A stretch of DNA of 49,538 bases from an uncultured Eubacteriales bacterium (GTDB lineage Bacteria > Bacillota > Clostridia > Christensenellales > Aristaeellaceae). A program made the translations under genes and the position numbers. Under the pieces are notes generated by a model. The model was not told the origin of the DNA, made no database searches, and saw nothing but the letters and a program-made list of their open reading frames with translations. This document shows, in pieces, positions 6,915-14,861 of the stretch. Where the stretch lies: positions 1 to 49,538 of the forward strand of contig USDD01000006.1 of NCBI GenBank assembly GCA_900553265.1, read 5' to 3'. How positions within the stretch are numbered: position 1 is the first letter of the stretch; every line of letters starts with the position of its first letter.

Positions 6915-7424
6915 TCAGACCAGCTCGAGGATGACCATCTCGGCAGAGTCGCCGCGACGGGGGCCCTTTTTGATCAGGCGGGTATAGCCGCCGCCCTGGC
7001 CCTTTTCCTCAGCGCGCTTCTTGTACTTGGGAGCGACTTCGCGGAAGAGCTTCTCCACGACGGGGTGGTTGATCTCGCTCTTGCGCTTTTTGAAGTCGTC
7101 CTTGTCCTCGTCCTCTTTCTGAACGAGGGGCATGTCGTACAGATAGCGCATGACCTGGCGACGGGCAGCCAGACGGGCGGGAGCGTCGTTGGTGACGGTG
7201 ATCTCGCCGGACTGCATCTTGTCGTTCATGGTCTTCTTGGTCACTTCAACGGTATTGTCACACTGGCGCATGGCAACGGTGATCAGATGCTCAGCCAGAG
7301 ACTGAACTTCCTTGCCGCGCGCGAGAGTGGTTTCGATTTTGCCGTACCAGATCAGATTGGTGACCTGATTGCGGAGCATCGCCATTCTCTGGTCGGTCGG
7401 CCGACCCAGCTTGCGATTGGCCAT
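6915..7424 (-). CDS. rplQ: 50S ribosomal protein L17
   Basis: L17 of the large subunit, near the exit tunnel. The start ANRKLGRPTDQRMAMLRNQ and the end GGYTRLIKKGPRRGDSAEM are typical. At 169 residues it is about 50 longer than the Bacillus protein: one stretch is inserted around residues 55-82 and a second, very acidic-basic one (KEDEDKDDFKKRKSE) around 101-116. It is the last gene of the cluster, 39 nt after rpoA, and a terminator follows. Confidence 0.97.
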   Translation of the reverse strand: MANRKLGRPTDQRMAMLRNQVTNLIWYGKIETTLARGKEVQSLAEHLITVAMRQCDNTVEVTKKTMNDKMQSGEITVTNDAPARLAARRQVMRYLYDMPLVQKEDEDKDDFKKRKSEINHPVVEKLFREVAPKYKKRAEEKGQGGGYTRLIKKGPRRGDSAEMVILELV

Positions 7425-7463
7425 TTCCGGTTTCCTCCCTTGATGCTCAATATCGGTAGCAAG

Positions 7464-8435
7464 TTATTCCTCGGGGTTTTTGAGCGCCAGACCCAGGGCG
7501 ACGAGCTTCTGCTCCACCTCTTCCAGCGACTTTTTGCCGAGGTTGCGAACCTTCATCATGTCCTCCTGATTGCGCTGAACCAGCTCGGCCACAGTGTTGA
7601 TTCCCGCGCGCTTCAGGCAGTTGAACGCGCGCACGGAGAGATCCAGCTCTTCGATGGTCATCTCCAGAATTTTTTCTTTGGAATCATTTTCGGGCTCGTT
7701 ATAGTCCACGCGGACGACATTGACCGTCAGGTCGATGAACAGGCGCATATTGTTGGTCAGAATCTGCGCGGCGGAGGCCAGAGCTTCCTTCGGCAGAATG
7801 CTTCCGTTGGTCCACACCTCAATGGTCAGCTTGTCGTAGTCGGTGACCTGACCGACGCGGGTATCCTCGACGGAATAGCTGACCTTGCGGATGGGCGTGA
7901 AGATGGAATCGACCGGGATCACGCCGATGGGCATGCCGCCGACCTTATTGCGCTCCACCGCGAGCTGCTTGTTGCGCTCGGCGGTGACATAGCCGCGGCC
8001 CTTCTCCAGGGTGATCTGCATCTGCAGATGCGCGCCCTCGGAAAGCGTGGCGATGTGCAATTCGGGATTGACGATCTCCACCTCGTCGTCCGCCTTGATG
8101 TCGGCAGCGGTCACTTCACAGGGGCCCTGCGCATCGATGGTGACGACCTTCGGCTGTTCGGTAAAGAGCTTCGCAGACAGCAGCTTGATGTTCAGGATCA
8201 GCTCCGCGACGTCTTCCTTGACGCCGGGAACGGTCGAAAACTCGTGCTGCACGCCCTCGATACGGACGCTAGTTGCCGCCACACCGGGAAGCGAATTGAG
8301 CAAGACGCGGCGAAGCGAATTGCCCAGCGTCTGGCCGAAGCCGCGCTCCAGGGGATTGACGACGAACTTTCCATATCGGCTGTTCTCGCCGATCTCTACA
8401 CGTTCGATTTTGGGTTTTTCGATCTGATCGATCAC
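7464..8435 (-). CDS. rpoA: DNA-directed RNA polymerase alpha subunit
   Basis: A 323-residue alpha subunit. The N-terminal domain (about 1-230, with the dimerisation stretch LGNSLRRVLLNSLPG near 35-49) assembles the polymerase, and after an acidic linker the C-terminal domain (about 245-315, LSVRAFNCLKRAGINTVAEL) contacts UP elements and activators. It starts with GTG (8433-8435) behind AGGAGG. A 131-nt gap to rpsD, without an obvious promoter, precedes it; rplQ follows. Confidence 0.98.
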   Translation of the reverse strand: MIDQIEKPKIERVEIGENSRYGKFVVNPLERGFGQTLGNSLRRVLLNSLPGVAATSVRIEGVQHEFSTVPGVKEDVAELILNIKLLSAKLFTEQPKVVTIDAQGPCEVTAADIKADDEVEIVNPELHIATLSEGAHLQMQITLEKGRGYVTAERNKQLAVERNKVGGMPIGVIPVDSIFTPIRKVSYSVEDTRVGQVTDYDKLTIEVWTNGSILPKEALASAAQILTNNMRLFIDLTVNVVRVDYNEPENDSKEKILEMTIEELDLSVRAFNCLKRAGINTVAELVQRNQEDMMKVRNLGKKSLEEVEQKLVALGLALKNPEE

Positions 8436-8566
8436 TCAGCTTATCCTCCTCTCCTATCGCGGCGCGACTTGCGCTGCAACCGCGGAGCTTGCCTTCGAAA
8501 CCGGCGCAGCTTCGTATCCGCGCGAGAATCGAAAGCCTAACCTGCAAAACACGGGTTTTAAAGCAA

Positions 8567-9163
8567 TTAGCGGGAGTAAAGCTCGACGATCAGGTTCTCA
8601 GCGACCTCAAAGTCGATGTCCTCACGGACGGGAAGCGCGACGATCTTGCCCTCGAAGGAATCGGCGGCGCGCTCAATCCACTGGGGAGTGGCCTTCTTGC
8701 CGAACTCCTCGAGCAGAGCCTTGAACTTCACGGAGGACTGGGACTTCTGGCACACGGCGACGACGTCGCCGACCTTCACCTGGGCGGACGGAATGTTGCA
8801 GCGCTTGCCGTTGACGGTGAAATGGCCATGGTTGACCAGCTGGCGCGCCTCGCGGCGGGTGGAAGCAAAGCCCATGCGATAGACGACATTGTCCAGACGA
8901 CGCTCCAGCTCCTGGAGCATGATCTCGCCGGTGATGCCCTTCTTGCTCTCGGCCTTCTCATAGTAGCCGTGGAACTGCTTCTCCAGCACGCCATAAATGA
9001 ACTTAACCTTCTGCTTTTCGTTCAGCTGCTTGCCGTACTCAGACTGCTTGCGGCGGACGTTCGCCTTCGGGTTGCGGGTGGTCTCCTTGGAGTAACCAAG
9101 CACTGCAGGAGACAAACCCAGCGTCTTGCACCTTTTCAGTACGGGCTGTGAATTCTTAGCCAT
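8567..9163 (-). CDS. rpsD: 30S ribosomal protein S4
   Basis: A 198-residue S4, which binds 16S rRNA early in assembly. The S4 RNA-binding domain is at about 88-150 (RLDNVVYRMGFASTRREARQ). Only one cysteine (C12) is present in the N-terminal region, so this is the zinc-free form of S4. It follows rpsK by 18 nt. Placing rpsD inside the alpha operon is common in Clostridia, whereas Bacillus has it elsewhere. Confidence 0.97.
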   Translation of the reverse strand: MAKNSQPVLKRCKTLGLSPAVLGYSKETTRNPKANVRRKQSEYGKQLNEKQKVKFIYGVLEKQFHGYYEKAESKKGITGEIMLQELERRLDNVVYRMGFASTRREARQLVNHGHFTVNGKRCNIPSAQVKVGDVVAVCQKSQSSVKFKALLEEFGKKATPQWIERAADSFEGKIVALPVREDIDFEVAENLIVELYSR

Positions 9164-9181
9164 GTTCGGCTTCTCCTTTCA

Positions 9182-9580
9182 TTACACTCTTCTGCGCTTC
9201 GGCGGACGGCATCCGTTGTGCGGGATGGGCGTCACGTCCTTGATCATGTTGACCTCGAGACCCGCAGCCTGAAGGGAGCGGATGGCGGCCTCACGTCCGG
9301 AGCCGGGGCCCTTGACGTAGACTTCGACGGTCTTCAGACCGAACTCCATCGCAGCCTTCGCGGCGGTCTCAGCCGCAGACTGAGCGGCAAAGGGCGTGGA
9401 CTTCTTGCTGCCGCGGAAACCCAGTCCGCCGGCGCTGGCCCAGCTCAGAGCATTGCCTGCCGTGTCGGTGATCGTCACGATCGTATTGTTAAAAGAAGAG
9501 CGGATATGGGCGGCGCCGCGCTCGACGAGCTTCTTCTCGCGGCGCTTGCGGGTAACCCTCTTCAGCTTCGGCTTTGCCAT
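9182..9580 (-). CDS. rpsK: 30S ribosomal protein S11
   Basis: A 132-residue S11 of the platform, close to the 690 loop and the E site. It shows the family core (HIRSSFNNTIVTITDTAGN near 25-43, GFRGSKKSTPFAAQ near 55-68) and the invariant end HNGCRPPKRRRV. It follows rpsM by 32 nt. Confidence 0.98.
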   Translation of the reverse strand: MAKPKLKRVTRKRREKKLVERGAAHIRSSFNNTIVTITDTAGNALSWASAGGLGFRGSKKSTPFAAQSAAETAAKAAMEFGLKTVEVYVKGPGSGREAAIRSLQAAGLEVNMIKDVTPIPHNGCRPPKRRRV

Positions 9581-9612
9581 AGCGATTTTTCCTCCCTAAA
9601 ATGTCCTACGTC

Positions 9613-9984
9613 TTACTTCTTCTTCTTACCGGCAGCCTGCTTCTTCGGGCCCTTGCGGGTACGGGCGTTCTGCTTGGTATTCTGGCCGCGCACGGGAAGG
9701 CCGCGGCGATGACGAAGGCCGCGATAGCAGCCGATCTCCATCAGACGCTTGATGTTCATGGAAACTTCGCGACGCAGATCGCCCTCCACCTTCAGGTGAT
9801 GGTCGATATAGTCGCGCAGCTTGGAAATATCTTCTTCGGTCAGATCCTTAACGCGCGTGTCGGGATTGACGCCGGTCGCCTCGATAATGTCGTCGGCGAT
9901 GTTGGGGCCAATGCCATAGATATAAGTCAGAGCGACTTCTACGCGCTTCTCACGGGGCAGATCGACACCAGCGATTCGTGCCAT
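9613..9984 (-). CDS. rpsM: 30S ribosomal protein S13
   Basis: A 123-residue S13 of the head, contacting P-site tRNA and the B1 bridges. It starts ARIAGVDLPREKRVEVALTY, holds the GLRHRRGLPVRGQ segment near 91-103 and ends in a lysine tail. It is cut off from rpmJ by 373 nt that contain a promoter, so rpsM-rpsK-rpsD-rpoA-rplQ can be transcribed apart from the upstream genes. Confidence 0.97.
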   Translation of the reverse strand: MARIAGVDLPREKRVEVALTYIYGIGPNIADDIIEATGVNPDTRVKDLTEEDISKLRDYIDHHLKVEGDLRREVSMNIKRLMEIGCYRGLRHRRGLPVRGQNTKQNARTRKGPKKQAAGKKKK

Positions 9985-10112
9985 GGGATGAATGCACCTC
10001 CAACTTGCTTTCGCTTATGGGGTTCGACGCATTGGCGTGCGTCAAACGGGAATTATATGAAAGAATCTCCGGAAAACAAACCGCCGTCCGTCGGGCAATC
10101 AGCATTTGCACG

Positions 10113-10149
10113 ACAGAATGCGGCTCATCAGCCGCTCCAGAAATTCTGT
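10113..10149 (-). other. Leader hairpin upstream of rpsM
   Basis: ACAGAAT (10113-10119) pairs with ATTCTGT (10143-10149) and directly encloses GCGGCT/AGCCGC (10120-10135). It starts just downstream of the promoter at 10162-10191, in a leader of about 170 nt. It could be a binding site for an r-protein such as S4, which controls alpha operons elsewhere; I do not recognise a known class. Confidence 0.45.
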
Positions 10150-10161
10150 TCAAGCTTATAG

Positions 10162-10191
10162 ATTATACCACATAATCCATTTGCCTGCCAA
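10162..10191 (-). promoter_or_regulatory. Internal promoter TTGGCA-18-TATAAT ahead of rpsM
   Basis: On the minus strand TTGGCA (complement of 10186-10191) is 18 bp from TATAAT (complement of 10162-10167), with a TG one base before the -10. It lies in the rpmJ-rpsM gap and would drive the alpha operon. Confidence 0.7.
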
Positions 10192-10258
10192 CCGAAACCG
10201 ATGACGCCAATGTTAAATTGCATGTCAATTTCGGTTATTTTTTGCGTTGCACAACAAT

Positions 10259-10324
10259 TCTGAACGAGTGAAGCCGCTTTTATTCATGATTCGCATGAAT
10301 TCCTGCAAAATTCACTCGTTCAGA
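10259..10324. repeat. 66-nt element with perfect 14-bp inverted ends
   Basis: TCTGAACGAGTGAA (10259-10272) is the exact reverse complement of 10311-10324. The interior holds a further 7-bp hairpin, ATTCATG/CATGAAT (10282-10300). It lies between rpmJ and the rpsM promoter. There is no flanking T-run, gene or clear target duplication. It may be a transcript-end structure, a processing site or a small palindromic mobile element. Confidence 0.6.
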
Positions 10325-10357
10325 TCCTGTTATGTCGCTTTCGATCCTCTGCGAACC

Positions 10358-10471
10358 TTAGCCCTGCTTCTGCTTGTGCTTCGGGTTCTCGCAGATGACC
10401 ATGACGCGGCCCTTGCGCTTGATGATCTTGCACTTCTCGCACATGGGCTTTACGGAAGGTCTCACTTTCAT
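10358..10471 (-). CDS. rpmJ: 50S ribosomal protein L36
   Basis: A 37-residue L36, too short for usual ORF cut-offs. It begins MKVRPSVKPMCEKC and has the zinc ligands Cys11, Cys14, Cys27 and His32, so it is the zinc-binding form. It starts at ATG 10469-10471 behind GGAGGCAAC and follows infA by 30 nt. A 373-nt non-coding stretch separates it from rpsM. Confidence 0.97.
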   Translation of the reverse strand: MKVRPSVKPMCEKCKIIKRKGRVMVICENPKHKQKQG

Positions 10472-10501
10472 GATGTTGCCTCCTTACTTCAATCCGATCG
10501 G

Positions 10502-10723
10502 TCAGCTCTTGGAGCGCCATGTGATGCGACCGCGGGTCAGATCATACGGCGAGAGCTCAATCGTAACCTTATCACCCGGATAAATTCGAATGTAGTTCAT
10601 CCGCATCTTTCCGGACACATGCGCCAGTATCTTGTGCCCGTTGGGCAACTGCACTTCAAACATGGCGTTGGGATAGGACTCTGTGACAACGCCTTCAACT
10701 TCAATAACATCAGACTTGGACAA
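10502..10723 (-). CDS. infA: Translation initiation factor IF-1
   Basis: A 73-residue IF-1 with the S1/OB fold, which occupies the A site during initiation. It runs from SKSDVIEVEGVVTES to LTRGRITWRSKS. The frame is open to ATG 10762, but the family starts at SKSD; here that codon is TTG (10721-10723) with AAAGGAGG at a good distance. This start lies inside the end of the KOW gene (14-nt overlap), so infA probably depends on translation of its neighbour. Confidence 0.93.
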   Translation of the reverse strand: MSKSDVIEVEGVVTESYPNAMFEVQLPNGHKILAHVSGKMRMNYIRIYPGDKVTIELSPYDLTRGRITWRSKS

Positions 10724-10997
10724 GCTTATCCGCCTCCTTTTCCAGCCATGAGCGAACTTCATGATTATCCACCGCCGGGCCGTCAGCCAGGCGATTTTTC
10801 AGATCGGAAACCGTGGAACCGGTGGGTTTGAGATGCTTGCGGCGCTTTTTTTTCAGGCGCTCCATGCCGCGGAGCTTTCCGTCGGCAACGCGGACGAAGT
10901 TTTCGTCCAGCTCTTCGATGACCACGAAGAGCCTTCCCTCGTCGCGCCCGGCCTTGGAACGAACGATGCTGCCAACCTCAATGGGAAACATCTTCAT
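10710..10997 (-). CDS. KOW-domain RNA-binding protein (L14e/L6e-like)
   Basis: A 95-residue basic protein with a KOW motif near residues 6-33 (EVGSIVRSKAGRDEGRLFVV), followed by a lysine/arginine-rich stretch (RLKKKRRKHL, 48-57). Genes of this type sit between map and infA in many Clostridia and are thought to bind rRNA; the exact role is not known. Its start overlaps the map stop (ATGA) and its end overlaps infA by 14 nt, so all three are translationally linked. Confidence 0.85.
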   Translation of the reverse strand: MKMFPIEVGSIVRSKAGRDEGRLFVVIEELDENFVRVADGKLRGMERLKKKRRKHLKPTGSTVSDLKNRLADGPAVDNHEVRSWLEKEADKLVQV

Positions 10998-11767
10998 TTC
11001 AGAGCCTCCGACACCTTGGCTCCCGGGAAGGAGAGCACCTCCGGCTCGCCGTCCGTAATGAGAATCGTATGCTCATAATGGGAGGCGAGGCTGCCGTCAC
11101 GGGTGCAGATCGTCCAATCGTTGTCGTCGACAAAGACCTTCCACGTGCCCATGGAGATCATGGGCTCGATGGCGATGGTCATGCCCTTCTGCAGCCTGAC
11201 GCCGCGGCCGGGCGCGCCGAAATTCGGAACGTTGGGATCCTCGTGCATTTCCTGGCCGATGCCGTGACCGCAGAGATCGCGGATCACGCCATAGCCGTGC
11301 TTTTCAGCATGTTCCTGAATGGCGTGGGACACGTCGCCCAGGCGGTTGCCCTCGCGCGCCATGTTTGCGCCGATCCAGAAGCACTCTTCCGTAACGTCGA
11401 CGAGCTTTTGCGCCTCTTCGGTTCCGCCCCCGACGAGGACGGAGAAGGCGCTGTCGGACTGCCAGCCGTTCAAAATCACGCCGCAGTCCACGCTCAGCAG
11501 CTGTCCCTTGCGAAGCTTTTCGCTGCTCGCAAATCCGTGTACCACCTGATCGTCCACCGAAGCGCAGATCGAATAGGGGAAGCCCTCGAAGCCCTTGAAG
11601 GACGGAACCGCGCCCGCCTCGCGAATGAGCTTTTCAGCCAGTCGATCGAGGTGCATCGTGGTCACGCCGGGCTGGATTTCACCGCGCAGATGCTCGAGCA
11701 CGCTGTGCAGCAGCGCGCCGGCCTTGCGCATCTTCTCAATCTGGGATTCGTTCTTGATGGTAATCAT
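10994..11767 (-). CDS. map: Methionine aminopeptidase, type I
   Basis: A 257-residue enzyme that removes the initiator methionine from new proteins. The pita-bread fold's metal ligands are all visible: Asp94, Asp105, His168, Glu201 and Glu232, with the substrate-binding His78. There is no N-terminal zinc or SH3-binding extension, so it is the short type Ia form. It lies 3 nt after adk and overlaps the KOW gene by 4 nt, as in other Firmicutes. Confidence 0.97.
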   Translation of the reverse strand: MITIKNESQIEKMRKAGALLHSVLEHLRGEIQPGVTTMHLDRLAEKLIREAGAVPSFKGFEGFPYSICASVDDQVVHGFASSEKLRKGQLLSVDCGVILNGWQSDSAFSVLVGGGTEEAQKLVDVTEECFWIGANMAREGNRLGDVSHAIQEHAEKHGYGVIRDLCGHGIGQEMHEDPNVPNFGAPGRGVRLQKGMTIAIEPMISMGTWKVFVDDNDWTICTRDGSLASHYEHTILITDGEPEVLSFPGAKVSEALK

Positions 11768-11770
11768 GCG

Positions 11771-12415
11771 TTACTCCAGCGAAGTGAGGATGGCCTTGAA
11801 CACATCCTCCGGTCGGCTGTCGCCGTCCACGGTGGCCAGAGAGGCCACGTCGATGCGGCGAAGCTTGCCCTGCTCCGAATAATATCCGATCAGCGGCGCG
11901 GTCTGCTCATGGTAGACCTTCAACCGATTGGAGATCGTAGCGGGCTTGTCATCATCTCGCTGATAGACCTCGCCGCCGCAAACCGGGCAGACGTTCTGGT
12001 CAGCGAGCTTGGTAATGTGGAACGTTCCGCTGCACTTGCGGCAGACCCTGCGGCCCGTCAGGCGGGCGAGCAGGCGCTCGTCAGGCACGTCGATGTCCAC
12101 AACGGCGTCCGGCGCGCAGATTCTGTCCAGCGCCTCCGCCTGCTCCACCGTTCGCGGAAAACCGTCCAGCAGATAGCCGCCCGCGCAGTCGCTCTCGGAA
12201 AGGCGCTCGCGCACCATGTCGATCACGACGCTGTCGGGAACCAGCTGACCTAAGTCGATGTACCGCTTGGCCTCCAGTCCCGTGGGCGTTTCGTTGGCGA
12301 TGGCCGCGCGGAACATGTCGCCGGTGGAGATGTGCGGGATCCGCAGGTGCGCGCTTACGCCCGCAGCCTGCGTTCCCTTTCCTGCCCCGGGAGGGCCCAG
12401 AAAAATCAATTTCAT
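11771..12415 (-). CDS. adk: Adenylate kinase
   Basis: A 214-residue long-form adenylate kinase (ATP + AMP = 2 ADP). The P-loop GPPGAGKGT is at 7-15, the AMP-binding DGFPRT at 84-89, and the LID domain carries Cys125, Cys128, Cys143 and Cys146, the structural zinc site typical of Gram-positive enzymes. ATG follows GGAGGAG. It sits between secY and map, the normal spc-operon position. Confidence 0.98.
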   Translation of the reverse strand: MKLIFLGPPGAGKGTQAAGVSAHLRIPHISTGDMFRAAIANETPTGLEAKRYIDLGQLVPDSVVIDMVRERLSESDCAGGYLLDGFPRTVEQAEALDRICAPDAVVDIDVPDERLLARLTGRRVCRKCSGTFHITKLADQNVCPVCGGEVYQRDDDKPATISNRLKVYHEQTAPLIGYYSEQGKLRRIDVASLATVDGDSRPEDVFKAILTSLE

Positions 12416-12431
12416 CGGAACTCCTCCGCGA

Positions 12432-13691
12432 TTACTTCAGGAAGCCCTTGTAGTGACGCATCAGCATCTGGCTCTCCAGCTGACGCATGGTTTCCATCGC
12501 GACGGAAACGGCGATCATCAGAGAGGAGGCCGCAAACGGCAGATATACCTTGGCGATGGCGTAGATGATCGTGGGGATCACCGCGAGAACCGCCAGATAG
12601 ATCGCGCCGAAGGTGGTGATGCGGGTGCTGATCTTCTTAATGAAGTCGCTGGTGGGCTTGCCCTGGCGAATGCCGGGGATCATACCGCCGTTGTTCTGGA
12701 TATTCTTCGAAATTTCAACAGGGTTGAAGCTGATCGCAGAATAGAAGAACGTGAAGCCGAAGATCATCAGCGCAAAGATCAGCTGGTAGCCCCAGCTCAT
12801 GGTGGAGACATTGTTGGTCCACCAGTGATACGCGGAAGAGTTCGGGAAGAACGCCAGAATGGTCGACGGGAACTGCATGATGGAGCTCGCGAAGATCAGC
12901 GGCAGGACGCCGGAGGCGTTCAGCTTCAGCGGGATGTGCGTGGACTGACCGCCGTACATTCTGCGGCCGACCATGCGCTTGGAGTACTGGATCGGAATGC
13001 GGCGCTCGCCGAGCTCGACGAACACGATGCCGAGGATCAGGATCACGAACACGACGACCGACGCGATCATCGCGGGGATGCTGACCTGAGAAACGTCCTT
13101 GAACAGGTAGTAGACGTTTCCGGAGACGCTCGTGGCGATGTTCGCGGTGATGCCGGCGAAGATCAGCAGGCTGATGCCGTTGCCGATGCCGCTCTCCGTG
13201 ATGCGCTCACCGATCCACATGGCCAGCGCGGTGCCCGCCGCAAGGCAGAAACCGATGGTCAGCAGGCCAAAGACGGAGTTGGTGGCGTTCGCCTTCATGC
13301 CGTAGGTCAGTGCGATGGCCTGGACGAAGCCGAGGCCGACGGTGACGTAACGGGTGATCTGAGCAATCTTCTTCTGGCCCTCTTCACCCTGCTTCTGAAG
13401 CTCTTCGAGCTTCGGAATGGCGACGCACAGCAGCTGCATGATAATGGATGCGTTGATGTACGGGGTGATGCCCATGGCCATGATGTTGTAGTTGGAGAAA
13501 TTCGAACCGGTCATCGACTGGATGAAGCCGAGAATCGAATAGCGCTCCAGAATGGCGGCGATAGCCGAGGTGTCAACGCCGGGGGTGGGGATGTAGCAGA
13601 GCAGTCTGTAGATCAGCAGCATACCCAGCGTATACAGGATCTTCTTGCGGATTTCGACGATCTTCCATGCGTTACGCAAAGTCTCACGCAT
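12432..13691 (-). CDS. secY: Protein translocase subunit SecY
   Basis: A 419-residue channel subunit of the Sec translocon with ten membrane helices. Conserved pieces include the plug region (GVDTSAIAAIL, about 38-48), the GIxPYINASIIMQLL stretch (about 75-89) and the cytoplasmic loops with EGQKKIAQITRYVT and the C-terminal MRQLESQ. The Shine-Dalgarno GAGGTG lies in the last codons of rplO, 1 nt away, so translation is coupled. Confidence 0.98.
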   Translation of the reverse strand: MRETLRNAWKIVEIRKKILYTLGMLLIYRLLCYIPTPGVDTSAIAAILERYSILGFIQSMTGSNFSNYNIMAMGITPYINASIIMQLLCVAIPKLEELQKQGEEGQKKIAQITRYVTVGLGFVQAIALTYGMKANATNSVFGLLTIGFCLAAGTALAMWIGERITESGIGNGISLLIFAGITANIATSVSGNVYYLFKDVSQVSIPAMIASVVVFVILILGIVFVELGERRIPIQYSKRMVGRRMYGGQSTHIPLKLNASGVLPLIFASSIMQFPSTILAFFPNSSAYHWWTNNVSTMSWGYQLIFALMIFGFTFFYSAISFNPVEISKNIQNNGGMIPGIRQGKPTSDFIKKISTRITTFGAIYLAVLAVIPTIIYAIAKVYLPFAASSLMIAVSVAMETMRQLESQMLMRHYKGFLK

Positions 13692-13692
13692 T

Positions 13693-14133
13693 TCAGATCA
13701 CCTCTGCTTTCCCGCCTGCCGCCTCGATCTTCTGCTTTGCGGACTCGGAGAACTTGTTCGCCTGAACCGTAAGCTTCTTCGTGATTTCGCCGTTGCCCAG
13801 AATCTTGACGCCATCCTCCACGTTCTTGATGACGCCGTACTGGATCAGCTCCACAGGGGTGACGACCATGCCGTCTTCGAAGATCTCGAGACGATCGACG
13901 TTGATGGCGACGTACTCCTTGCGGAAGATGTTGGTGAAGCCGCGCTTCGGAAGGCGCATGGTCAGAGGCATCTGGCCGCCTTCGAATCCGGGACGCTTGC
14001 CGCCGCCGGAACGCGCCTTCGCGCCCTTGTGGCCCTTACCGGAGGTCTTGCCCAGACCGGAGCCAGTGCCGCGTCCAAGGCGCTTGGGTGCCGTAGTCGC
14101 GCCAACGGCGGGTTTCAGATCATGAAGTTTCAT
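13693..14133 (-). CDS. rplO: 50S ribosomal protein L15
   Basis: A 146-residue late-assembly protein of the large subunit. The glycine- and basic-rich N-terminal arm (KRLGRGTGSGLGKTSGKGHK, about 18-37) and the GFEGGQMPLTMRLPKRGF segment (about 49-66) are diagnostic. It follows rpmD by 12 nt and its 3' end holds the secY ribosome site. Confidence 0.98.
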   Translation of the reverse strand: MKLHDLKPAVGATTAPKRLGRGTGSGLGKTSGKGHKGAKARSGGGKRPGFEGGQMPLTMRLPKRGFTNIFRKEYVAINVDRLEIFEDGMVVTPVELIQYGVIKNVEDGVKILGNGEITKKLTVQANKFSESAKQKIEAAGGKAEVI

Positions 14134-14145
14134 GTTGCGGCCTCC

Positions 14146-14328
14146 TTAGTCTGCAATTTCTTCGACCTTGACCATGTGCTTGACCTTGAAGATCATGCCG
14201 CGGGTGGCCGGGTTGTCTGCCTTGACGACGGTGTGGCCGACGTGATGGAGACCCAGCGCCTTGATGGTGGCAATCTGATCCTTCAGGCAGGCGATGGTGG
14301 ACTTGGTCTGCGTAATCTTAAGCTTCAT
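14146..14328 (-). CDS. rpmD: 50S ribosomal protein L30
   Basis: A 60-residue L30 in the short bacterial form, starting MKLKITQTKSTIACLKDQ and holding the LGLHHVGHTVVKADNPATRG core. It sits between rpsE (15 nt) and rplO (12 nt). Confidence 0.97.
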   Translation of the reverse strand: MKLKITQTKSTIACLKDQIATIKALGLHHVGHTVVKADNPATRGMIFKVKHMVKVEEIAD

Positions 14329-14343
14329 TGTGCGTGTACCCCC

Positions 14344-14841
14344 TTAACCGAGCAGCTCTTCGACAGTCTTGCCGCGCAGTTTGGCAACCTGCTCGGCGCT
14401 GCGGAGCTGGGCGAGACCCGCGAGGGTGGCTCTGACCATGTTGATCTTGTTGTTGGAGCCGATGGACTTGGTCACGATGTCCTTGATGCCGACGGCTTCG
14501 AGGACCGCACGGACGGGGCCGCCGGCGATCACGCCGGTACCTTCCGGAGCGGGGAGCATCTTGACCTTGCCGGTTCCGAACACGCCGACCACCTCATGGG
14601 GGATCGTGGTGCCGTTCATCGGAACGGTGATCATGGACTTCTTGGCGTCTTCCGTTCCCTTGCGAACCGCTTCGGGAATTTCCACGGCCTTGCCCATGCC
14701 ACAGCCTACGCGGCCGTTTTCATCGCCGACCACCATCAGCGCGGAGAACCGCATGTTGCGGCCGCCCTTGACGGTCTTGGAAACGCGATTGATCGCGACC
14801 AGTTTCTCTTTGAATTCACTCACTTGCTCGTTGCGCTGCAT
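14344..14841 (-). CDS. rpsE: 30S ribosomal protein S5
   Basis: A 165-residue S5, part of the mRNA entry site and of decoding fidelity. The double-stranded RNA-binding-like N-terminal domain (VAINRVSKTVKGGRNMRFSA, about 15-34) and the C-terminal domain (VRAVLEAVGIKDIVTKS, about 108-124) are clear. It follows rplR by 20 nt. Confidence 0.98.
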   Translation of the reverse strand: MQRNEQVSEFKEKLVAINRVSKTVKGGRNMRFSALMVVGDENGRVGCGMGKAVEIPEAVRKGTEDAKKSMITVPMNGTTIPHEVVGVFGTGKVKMLPAPEGTGVIAGGPVRAVLEAVGIKDIVTKSIGSNNKINMVRATLAGLAQLRSAEQVAKLRGKTVEELLG

Positions 14842-14861
14842 TGCGTTCAGTTCCTCCTTTA

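Noticed and set aside
8436..8566. The 131-nt gap between rpsD and rpoA as a promoter region
   Set aside because: No -35/-10 pair with sensible spacing was found on the minus strand; it seems to be an untranslated link within the operon.
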